Assembly (NCBI GenBank): GCA_002292945.1
Contig: DBCG01000106.1
Location: 455-22,077 of the forward strand
Length of the DNA: 21,623 nucleotides
Direction: 5' to 3'
From: Proteobacteria bacterium UBA964
GTDB lineage: Bacteria > Pseudomonadota > Gammaproteobacteria > Steroidobacterales > Steroidobacteraceae
The notes below the pieces were generated by a model that was not told the DNA's origin, ran no database searches, and saw nothing but the letters and a program-made list of their open reading frames with translations. The position numbers were made by a program, and so were the translations under genes. Of this stretch, positions 16,695 to 21,623 are shown piece after piece. Position 1 is the first letter of the stretch. Each line of letters begins with the position of its first letter.

Positions 16695-17972
16695 CTAACC
16701 CGCGCTCGGCGGTTGCGTGCCGGTGCGGTCGTCCTTGCGGTCCACCGCAGCCGTGACCGCCACATCAGCGGTGACATTGCCCAGCGTACGCATGATGTCG
16801 GGCAGCATCTCCACCGCCACGAGCAACACGAGCGGCTCGATCGGCACGCCCATCGCCATGGCGATCGGACCGACCGAGACGACGAAGCTGAGCGTACCGG
16901 GCAACGACACCGAGCTCAAAGACACGAGGAATGCGACGAGCACACCCGCCGCCAGCGTCCAAGCCGAAAGCGGCGTGCCGGTCAGATAGGCGACATAGAT
17001 CGCGACCGCCATGTTCATCGCCGGGCTCGTCGCGCGGAAGATCGCGACCGAGAGCGGCAGCACGAAATCCGCGGTCGATCCGCGCACGCCCAACTTGCGA
17101 GAGGCCGCGAGCATGGCAGGCAGACTCGCGAGCGAGGATTGCGTGGAGATCGCCACCGCAAAGACCGGCACCATGGCGCGGGCGAAGGCGCCGGGCGACC
17201 GACCACCGAGCGTCAGCGCGATGGCGACCGACGCGAGCAGCACGACGAGACCCGCCGCGCTCACGATCAGGATGTAGTGCGCGAGGCCGCCGATCGCATC
17301 CGCACCGGTCTGTGCCGCGAGCGACACCGCGAGGCCGAACACCCCGATCGGGGCGAGCATCAGCACCCAACCGACGATCACCATCATTGCCACCGCAAGC
17401 CCTTCGAAGAACTGGACCATCGTTTTGCGCGGCGCGTCGGCGATGCGGGTCAAGGCCAGCGCGAAGACCGCGGCGAACAACACCACGGGCAGCATCGCGT
17501 TGTTGGCGGCGGCGAAGAGGATGTTGCTCGGCACCATCGCATCGAGGATCTCGGCGAGTGCCGGCACCTTGCCGGGGTCCACGCCACCGCCGCTCAGCGC
17601 GGCGACTGCAGCCGAGGGGATCGGCAGAAGTTCGAGCAGCGCAGGCACGAGGATCGCGGCCATCACGCCCGCGAAGAGCAGCACGACGACGAACATCAGC
17701 ACCGCGCGCTGCGCGAGCCAGCCGCCGCGCGCCGCCGTCAGCGTCTGCGAGATGCCGGTCACGACCAGCCCGATGACAAGCGGCAGGATGGTCAACTGCA
17801 GCAGTTTCAGCCACAGGCTGCCGATCTCCTCGGCAGCGGCGAGAACCGGCGCGAAGCCCGCGACCCCTTGGAAGGCGGTGCCCACCAGGAACCCGAACAG
17901 CAACGCGAGAAACGTGAGCAGGGCCGGGACCTTGATCTCCGGGAAATTACTCGATGCGGTCGGTGGTTGCAT
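16695..17972 (-). CDS. DAACS-family dicarboxylate/amino acid:cation symporter
   Basis: The protein has 425 residues from ATG 17972 (begins MQPPTASSNFPEIKVPALL). The frame is open further upstream, but that extension lies over the antitoxin gene and reads as Arg/Ala-rich non-coding sequence. Membrane helices begin at VPALLTFLALLFGFLVGTAF. The family's hairpin region appears as AISTQSSLASLPAMLAA (the serine-rich HP1 tip), followed by the TM7 motif ATSPAMNMAVAIYVAYL (usual NMDGT is altered to NMAVA) and SVSLPGTLSFVVSVGPIAMAMGVP for HP2. Members such as GltP and DctA take up glutamate, aspartate or C4-dicarboxylates with protons or sodium. The changed NMDGT motif makes the substrate uncertain. 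It is likely the first gene of a pair with the MFS exporter, or the third after the antitoxin. Confidence 0.88.
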   Translation of the reverse strand: MQPPTASSNFPEIKVPALLTFLALLFGFLVGTAFQGVAGFAPVLAAAEEIGSLWLKLLQLTILPLVIGLVVTGISQTLTAARGGWLAQRAVLMFVVVLLFAGVMAAILVPALLELLPIPSAAVAALSGGGVDPGKVPALAEILDAMVPSNILFAAANNAMLPVVLFAAVFALALTRIADAPRKTMVQFFEGLAVAMMVIVGWVLMLAPIGVFGLAVSLAAQTGADAIGGLAHYILIVSAAGLVVLLASVAIALTLGGRSPGAFARAMVPVFAVAISTQSSLASLPAMLAASRKLGVRGSTADFVLPLSVAIFRATSPAMNMAVAIYVAYLTGTPLSAWTLAAGVLVAFLVSLSSVSLPGTLSFVVSVGPIAMAMGVPIEPLVLLVAVEMLPDIMRTLGNVTADVAVTAAVDRKDDRTGTQPPSAG

Positions 17973-18016
17973 GTGGGTAAGGGTAGCAGGCAGCGAACCT
18001 GCACCGCACGTGGAAC

Positions 18017-18301
18017 TCACGCAGCCCGCAGCGAGACCTTCACCCGAAAGCCGAGCGCAGCCGCGATGTTGACGAGCGCGTCGAGCGAGAACCGCGAGAT
18101 GCGACCGTTCACGAGGTCGTTGATGCGCGGCTGGCTGACGCCGCAGCGCTCGGCCGCCTCCACCTGGGTCCATGCCTTCGCGGCGATGAAGTCGACGATG
18201 CGGCGCATCAGGTCCGCGCGCGCGCGCAGGTTCGCCGCCTGTTCAGGGGAGTCGGCGAGCGCATCCCAAGCGCTGCGGAAGGTGGTGGGGTGTTTGCTCA
18301 T
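18017..18301 (-). CDS. XRE/HigA-like antitoxin (HTH_37-type)
   Basis: The protein has 94 residues from ATG 18301. An ATG at 18430 in the same frame would read through the promoter and the toxin remnant, so 18301 is chosen. The helix-turn-helix lies at about residues 41-65 (AWTQVEAAERCGVSQPRIND), followed by LVNGRISRFSLDALVNIAAALGFRVKVSL, a pattern shared by antitoxins of the HigA/COG5606 group paired with Gp49-like toxins. The start overlaps the stop of the 25-codon toxin remnant by ATGA, as in intact toxin-first systems. It should bind the palindrome inside its own promoter. Without a toxin it is an orphan, possibly kept as a regulator or as immunity against a related toxin. Confidence 0.85.
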   Translation of the reverse strand: MSKHPTTFRSAWDALADSPEQAANLRARADLMRRIVDFIAAKAWTQVEAAERCGVSQPRINDLVNGRISRFSLDALVNIAAALGFRVKVSLRAA

Positions 18302-18375
18302 CGGGGGGCTCTCTTGAGTTCCATGTAACGGTGCCGGGCCGCCAAGGAATCGCCGAGGAATCTGATCGGCTTCAT
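18298..18375 (-). pseudogene. Internally deleted RelE/HigB (Gp49-like, COG4679) toxin remnant
   Basis: An ORF of 25 codons starts at ATG 18375 and stops with TGA overlapping the antitoxin ATG. Its first 13 residues (MKPIRFLGDSLAA) match the start expected of phage Gp49-like toxins. The last 12 (RHRYMELKRAPR) match the end of such proteins, which typically finish in a D-L/I-x-L-A-x-x-RY-x-EL pattern. Members are normally about 100-115 residues, so some 80-90 codons, including the whole RNase core, are missing. The junction falls in TTGGCGGCC, and both parental segments would encode Leu-Ala-Ala there, so recombination across a short direct repeat is a plausible mechanism. The match rests on memory of the family, not on an alignment. 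Confidence 0.6.
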
Positions 18376-18379
18376 CAGG

Positions 18380-18408
18380 ATTATACTGGTATGGATATAC
18401 CACGGCAA
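18380..18408 (-). promoter_or_regulatory. Toxin-antitoxin promoter with operator palindrome in the spacer
   Basis: On the - strand, -35 TTGCCG (18408-18403) and a perfect -10 TATAAT (18385-18380) are separated by 17 bp. That spacer is almost wholly a perfect palindrome, TGGTAT-GGAT-ATACCA (18402-18387). This is where an XRE antitoxin would block RNA polymerase. A second dyad, CCACGGC-N6-GCCGTGG (18400-18419), overlaps the -35. The -10 ends only four bases before the toxin ATG, so the transcript would be leaderless or start inside the remnant. Confidence 0.65.
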
Positions 18409-18513
18409 GCGCGCCGTGGGCGAACCCCATGACGCACGATGCGCTGAGCCGCGGCTGGCAGAAAGCCGCCGATCTGGCGTCTTGGTATAGAAATGCGCGC
18501 GGCCGGCAGGTAA

Positions 18514-18536
18514 ACCGGTCACAAACGGTGACCGGT
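18514..18536 (-). terminator. Candidate intrinsic terminator of the yidC operon
   Basis: A perfect 9-bp stem, ACCGGTCAC-N5-GTGACCGGT, begins 15 bases after the yidC stop. On the - strand it is followed by only a short T run (GGTTTACC), so termination may be weak or Rho-assisted. Confidence 0.5.
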
Positions 18537-18551
18537 GCGCCGCTCGCTGGC

Positions 18552-20336
18552 CTACGCCCCCACCCTCTCCTTCTTCGCCTCCGCCTCGATGCGGCGGTTG
18601 ATGTTCCACTGCTGGGCGACCGAGAGCAGGGTGTTGGCCACCCAGTAGAGCACGAGACCCGCGGGGAAGAACGCGAAGGTGACGCTCATCACGAGCGGCA
18701 GGATCATGAACACCTTGGCCTGGATGGGATCCGGCGGCGTCGGGTTGAGCTTGGTCTGCACGAACATGGCGCCGGCCATGATCAGCGGCAGCACATAGAA
18801 CGGGTCCTTGGCGGAGAGGTCCTGGATCCAGAACATGAACGGGGCTTGGCGCATCTCGACGCTCTCGAGCAGCACCCAATAGAACGCGAAGAACACCGGC
18901 ATCTGGATCAGGATCGGCAGGCAGCCCGCGACCGGGTTGATCTTCTCGCGCTTGTAGAGATCCATCATCGCGCGGCCGAGCTTCTCGCGGTCGTCCTTGA
19001 AGGTCTCCTGCAGGTTCTTGATGCGCGGGCCGAGCACGCGCATCTTCGCCATCGACTTGCCGCTCGACTCCGACAGCGGATAGAACACGAGCTTCAGGAG
19101 GAAGGTCACGATGACGATCGCCCAGCCCCAGTTGCCGACGATCGAATGCGCCTGCTCGAGCATCCAGAAGAGCGGCTTCGCGAGCAAGGTCAAGATGCCG
19201 TAGTCGGCGACGAGGTCGAGCCGCGGCCCGGTGGTCTCGAGCTGCGCCTGTAGCTTGGGGCCGACGAAAAGGGTTTCTTTGAAGGTGGCGCCGCCCTGCG
19301 GCGCGACGGTGGTCGCGGGGCCGGCGGTCGAGAGCAGGTACTGATCACCCTGGGTCTGCAGGCTGTAGCGGTAGGACTTACCCGCCTCGGGCACGACGGC
19401 GGTCGTGAAGTGGTGCTGCATGCCCGCGATCCAGCCGCCTGCGATGTCGCGCGCGAGAGCGCGGTCTTCGGCGTCGGTGCGGTCGAGCTTCTGGTACTTG
19501 ATGCCGTCGTAGTACGCGGGGCCTTGGAAGGCGTAGCTCTCGACCGAGAACATGCTGCGCTCGACGGCGGGGTCGTCGCGCAGGATCTGCGCGTAGGACG
19601 CCGCGACCCACGGCGCCGTGCCGCGGTTCTCGACATCGTATTGCAGGTCGATGCGGTACTGCCCGCGACGCAGCACGAAGGTCTTGGTGACGGTGACGCC
19701 CGTTGCGGGGTCGCTCCAGGCGAGCGGTACGCGCAGTTCATCCGTACCGTCGGTCAAAGAATACGTCGTCGCTGGCGCACTGAACGCAGCGAGGTGCGTG
19801 GGGCGGGCGCCGCCCGCGCCGGCGTCGCTGAGGCCGGTCTGCAGGGCGTAGAACTGCCGCGCAGCGACGTTCAAGAGCTGCACAGGGGCCTGCTCGCCCT
19901 TCACACGCGGATAGCGCAGCAGGTCTGCGCGCACGAGGGCGCCGCCTTGCAGGCTGATCTCGAGGTCGAGGACATCGGTGGTGACGCGCACGGTGCCGGG
20001 GGTGGCAGAAGCGGCGGGCGTGGCGGCGACCGCCGCGACGGCGGGGGCAGCGACAACCGTGGGCGCTGCGGCAACGGGCAAACTGCCGCCAAGCGGCGCG
20101 GGGGCAGCGGCGGCGATCGGCGCAGGTGCCGCCGTCTGGGGAACGCTGGCGGCGAGGGTGGTCGCGGAGCCTGGCAGCGCACCGGGCGCCGTCGGCGCAG
20201 CAGCTTGTGCGAGCTCAGTGGCGGTGGGCGGCGGTGGCGCCTTCGGCGCGAAGTCGCGCTCGTAGGTCTCGTAATTGATGTACAGCGCCATCACGAGGCC
20301 GAGCCAAAGGAACATGCGGGCGTTGGTGGTGGTCAC
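18552..20336 (-). CDS. yidC: Membrane protein insertase YidC
   Basis: The protein has 594 residues and starts with GTG at 20336, preceded by GAGAG. The GTG overlaps the yidD stop by four bases (GTGA). The next ATG (20315) would remove seven residues and lacks a ribosome binding site. The N-terminal membrane anchor (MFLWLGLVMALYINYETY, about 8-25) is followed by an unusually long Ala/Pro-rich linker (about 31-115). The periplasmic P1 beta domain comes next (VTTDVLDLEISLQGG; GIKYQKLDRTDAEDRALA; GGWIAGMQHHF). The Oxa1-type insertase core occupies the last 220 residues (LAKPLFWMLEQAHSIVGNWGWAIV; KINPVAGCLPILIQMPVFFAFYWVLLES-like; PAGLVLYWVANTLLSVAQQWNINRRI-like). It inserts and folds inner-membrane proteins, alone or with SecYEG. 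It lies downstream of rpmH-rnpA-yidD as in most Gammaproteobacteria, but mnmE does not follow. Confidence 0.98.
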   Translation of the reverse strand: MTTTNARMFLWLGLVMALYINYETYERDFAPKAPPPPTATELAQAAAPTAPGALPGSATTLAASVPQTAAPAPIAAAAPAPLGGSLPVAAAPTVVAAPAVAAVAATPAASATPGTVRVTTDVLDLEISLQGGALVRADLLRYPRVKGEQAPVQLLNVAARQFYALQTGLSDAGAGGARPTHLAAFSAPATTYSLTDGTDELRVPLAWSDPATGVTVTKTFVLRRGQYRIDLQYDVENRGTAPWVAASYAQILRDDPAVERSMFSVESYAFQGPAYYDGIKYQKLDRTDAEDRALARDIAGGWIAGMQHHFTTAVVPEAGKSYRYSLQTQGDQYLLSTAGPATTVAPQGGATFKETLFVGPKLQAQLETTGPRLDLVADYGILTLLAKPLFWMLEQAHSIVGNWGWAIVIVTFLLKLVFYPLSESSGKSMAKMRVLGPRIKNLQETFKDDREKLGRAMMDLYKREKINPVAGCLPILIQMPVFFAFYWVLLESVEMRQAPFMFWIQDLSAKDPFYVLPLIMAGAMFVQTKLNPTPPDPIQAKVFMILPLVMSVTFAFFPAGLVLYWVANTLLSVAQQWNINRRIEAEAKKERVGA

Positions 20337-20578
20337 GGGATCTCTCGGGCTGTAGGCACAGGGTCACAGGTGTAGCACTCGGCGCGGGCGAACGGATGGC
20401 AGCGACCGATGCGCTTGAGGGCGAGCCAACTGCCGCGCGCAGCGCCGTGGGCCTCGAGGGCTTCGAGCGCGTAGTGCGAGCAGGTGGGGTGATAGCGGCA
20501 GCTCGTGCCGAGCCAAGGGCTAAGCACGATCTGATAGCCGCGGATGGCGGAGCGGATCAGGGCGCGGGCGGCGGACAT
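20333..20578 (-). CDS. yidD: Membrane protein insertion efficiency factor YidD
   Basis: The protein has 81 residues from ATG 20578; a TTG at 20599 in frame is less likely. The family core is clear: IRGYQIVLSPWLGTSCRYHPTCSHYALEALE-type sequence with its paired Cys residues, then GSWLALKRIGRCHPF. The usual GG-x-DPVP end reads AECYTCDPVP, with two extra Cys. YidD is a small membrane-associated protein that assists YidC-dependent insertion. It overlaps the rnpA 3' end by 22 bases and the yidC start by four, indicating translational coupling. Confidence 0.95.
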   Translation of the reverse strand: MSAARALIRSAIRGYQIVLSPWLGTSCRYHPTCSHYALEALEAHGAARGSWLALKRIGRCHPFARAECYTCDPVPTAREIP

Positions 20579-20913
20579 GCGTGGACGGCCTTGTTCCAAA
20601 GTGTTTCGAGGCTGGCGCGGATCTGCGGGGCCGGTGCCGTGCGCACACCGGCGCGGGCACCGACGATGAGGTCGGCGGCGGGCAGGCGGGCTTGGGCAAG
20701 CCGGAACGAGTCGCGGATTATGCGACGAAGTCGGTTACGGGCGACGGCATTTCCGACGGTTTTTGCCGCAACGGCCATACCCAACCGAGGGCTGTCGGTG
20801 GCAGCCCTGCGGATGACTAAACTCAGTAGGGGATTCCCGAAGCGACGACCCTGCCGGTAGGCAGCTTCGAAGTCGACTTTACGGAGAACGCGGTTAGCGG
20901 CAGGAAACCGCAA
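20557..20913 (-). CDS. rnpA: Ribonuclease P protein component
   Basis: The protein has 118 residues. The signature RNR motif region, VGNAVARNRLRRIIRDSFR (about 53-71), follows LGMAVAAKTVGNA, and the N-terminal RVLRKVDFEAAYRQGRRF aligns with the usual L-xx-xx-F substrate-binding start. It binds the RNase P RNA and promotes 5' maturation of tRNAs. The start is uncertain: no ATG is available, TTG at 20913 is the likely choice, and the frame is open upstream to the end of rpmH. It begins 29 bases after rpmH. Confidence 0.95.
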   Translation of the reverse strand: MRFPAANRVLRKVDFEAAYRQGRRFGNPLLSLVIRRAATDSPRLGMAVAAKTVGNAVARNRLRRIIRDSFRLAQARLPAADLIVGARAGVRTAPAPQIRASLETLWNKAVHACPPPAP

Positions 20914-20942
20914 CCGAACAGGTGCCGACGAAGCGTCCCGGA

Positions 20943-21077
20943 TCAGGGGATCAGCTTCTTGCGACCCTTGGCGCGACGACGCGAGAGGATTTTACGACCG
21001 TTGGCCGTGGCCATACGGGCACGGAAACCGTGGGTTCGGGCGCGGCGGACTTTGCTGGGCTGATAGGTGCGTTTCAT
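20943..21077 (-). CDS. rpmH: 50S ribosomal protein L34
   Basis: A complete 44-residue protein from ATG 21077 to TGA at 20945-20943. It starts MKRTYQPSKVRRARTHGFRA and ends with RRRAKGRKKLIP, the near-invariant L34 sequence and length. It is a basic component of the large ribosomal subunit. It heads the rpmH-rnpA-yidD-yidC operon and is divergent from dnaA across 142 bp, the standard gammaproteobacterial arrangement. Confidence 0.98.
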   Translation of the reverse strand: MKRTYQPSKVRRARTHGFRARMATANGRKILSRRRAKGRKKLIP

Positions 21078-21104
21078 GCGGGCGTCACCGAAAAAAGGCC
21101 GCAG

Positions 21105-21133
21105 AGGTTAAGCAGCGGCACCGTGAGTGTCAA
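21105..21133 (-). promoter_or_regulatory. rpmH operon promoter
   Basis: On the - strand, a perfect -35 TTGACA (21133-21128), a 17-bp spacer and a weaker -10 TAACCT (21110-21105) precede rpmH. The predicted leader is about 20-25 bases. Confidence 0.6.
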
Positions 21134-21145
21134 GCCAAATCCGAG

Positions 21146-21174
21146 ATATCCACAGGCCGGGCTATCGGTATATT
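21146..21174 (+). promoter_or_regulatory. Candidate dnaA promoter with a DnaA box
   Basis: ATATCCACA (21146-21154) differs from the DnaA box TTATNCACA only in its first base. A -10-like TATATT (21169-21174) follows, so bound DnaA would cover the -35 region. This is the usual autoregulatory layout of dnaA. No good -35 hexamer is visible. The single box and the absence of a clear AT-rich unwinding stretch argue against this gap being the whole oriC. Confidence 0.45.
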
Positions 21175-21219
21175 CTCTCCATCCCCTTCCCGATTCCTCA
21201 TCAACAGGCAGGTTGGCGC

Positions 21220-21623
21220 TTGGACCACTCGCTGTGGGCTCGCTGCGCGCAAGCGCTGGAAAGCGAGCTCCCTGAAGCACAATTCAACACCTGGGTTCGT
21301 CCTTTGCAGGCGATCGAGGGTGATGGCTCGTTGAAGTTGCTGGCCCCGAACCGGTTCGTCGTCGATTGGGTCAACGCCAACCTATTGCCGAGAATCGGTG
21401 TTTGGCTGCAAAACGCCATACCGGGACAGGCGCCGATCGTCACGGTGCAGGTCGGCGCAAAACCCGAGGTGGAACCATCTAGCCCGCTTGCCGCGTCATT
21501 GACGATGTTGCCGACCGCGCGGCCGGCAGGCCTGATCGTCGGTGCGCGCTTGAACCCGGACTCCACTTTCGAGACCTTCGTCGTCGGCAAGAGCAACCAG
21601 CTCGCCAAGGCCGCCGCGCAGCA
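21220..21623 (+). CDS. dnaA: Chromosomal replication initiator DnaA (3' partial)
   Basis: The first 134 codons are present, and the gene runs off the window. The start is TTG at 21220, chosen because translation as (M)DHSLWARCAQALESELP aligns with the SLW-xxC-xxxLxxELP beginning of gammaproteobacterial DnaA; no ATG is near. Domain I is clear: FNTWVRPLQA (about 22-31) and LLAPNRFVVDWVNANLLPRI-type sequence (about 40-59). A short variable linker follows, then the entry to the AAA+ domain (STFETFVVGKSNQLAKAAAQ, about 115-134). The Walker A motif lies beyond the end. DnaA binds DnaA boxes and opens oriC. A rare start codon may keep expression low. Confidence 0.97.
   Translation, partial: MDHSLWARCAQALESELPEAQFNTWVRPLQAIEGDGSLKLLAPNRFVVDWVNANLLPRIGVWLQNAIPGQAPIVTVQVGAKPEVEPSSPLAASLTMLPTARPAGLIVGARLNPDSTFETFVVGKSNQLAKAAAQ

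Noticed and set aside
17973..18173. Upstream extension of the DAACS symporter to 18173
   Set aside because: The extra 67 residues are Arg/Ala/Gly-rich without a membrane segment and lie over the antitoxin gene; the family N-terminus starts at ATG 17972.
16713..18317. 534-codon + strand open frame opposite the DAACS and antitoxin genes
   Set aside because: The composition is dominated by Arg, Asp, His and Glu, as expected for the antisense of a GC-rich membrane-protein gene. It has no recognisable domain, and the opposite strand carries clear family motifs.
18429..19253. 274-codon + strand frame starting beside the toxin-antitoxin promoter
   Set aside because: After 40 codons it is antisense to yidC and is rich in Arg, His, Glu and Leu without motifs; no ribosome binding site is seen.
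21078..21219. Complete oriC between rpmH and dnaA
   Set aside because: Only one near-consensus DnaA box and no clear AT-rich unwinding stretch are present; it looks like a divergent promoter region with dnaA autoregulation.
1..21623. CRISPR arrays, tRNA or rRNA genes, insertion sequences and integrase genes
   Set aside because: I looked for regularly spaced repeats, tRNA cloverleaf ends, transposase motifs and terminal repeats on both strands and found none.

Overview
The window is high-GC proteobacterial DNA that runs up to the chromosomal dnaA gene. The right end reads leftwards from dnaA (partial, + strand) through rpmH, rnpA, yidD and yidC (all - strand). This is the conserved origin-proximal block of Gammaproteobacteria. 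The TonB-dependent receptor and the scavenging-type hydrolases would suit a Xanthomonadales/Nevskiales/Steroidobacter-like organism, but that placement is inference.

Layout. 1-2013 (+) is the 3' part of a dimethylglycine/sarcosine dehydrogenase-like FAD and aminomethyltransferase protein. 2159-15373 is an accessory block: a Tat-exported CapA-like protein (+); a PhoD-like phosphatase followed by a secreted S9 peptidase (- strand operon); a divergent LysR regulator (+); a TonB-dependent receptor followed by a cytoplasmic CocE/NonD-type alpha/beta hydrolase (- strand operon); and a divergent AbgT-family transporter (+). 15469-17972 (-) holds a DAACS-type symporter followed by an MFS exporter. 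17973-18420 holds an XRE antitoxin whose partner toxin has been reduced to 25 codons. 18552-21623 is the yidC-yidD-rnpA-rpmH / dnaA block.

How it fits together. The accessory block has one protein for each step of a scavenging route: outer-membrane uptake (TonB-dependent receptor), periplasmic processing (S9 peptidase, PhoD-like and CapA-like enzymes), inner-membrane transport (AbgT family), cytoplasmic hydrolysis (CocE/NonD) and control (LysR). Dyads of LysR type (T-N11-A) lie in both divergent intergenic regions, one of them directly upstream of a plausible promoter for the receptor. The substrate cannot be read from sequence; an acylated or oligomeric amino-acid compound is the most economical guess. 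By eye the block uses codons less biased to G/C in the third position than its flanks, and each edge carries a possible gene fragment (2030-2149 and 15366-15461). This would fit insertion of the block between native genes.

The clearest unusual item is the toxin-antitoxin remnant at 18017-18408. It has an intact XRE antitoxin, a toxin with an apparent internal deletion that leaves its first 13 and last 12 residues fused in frame, a 4-base ATGA overlap, and a promoter whose 17-bp spacer is filled by a perfect palindrome.
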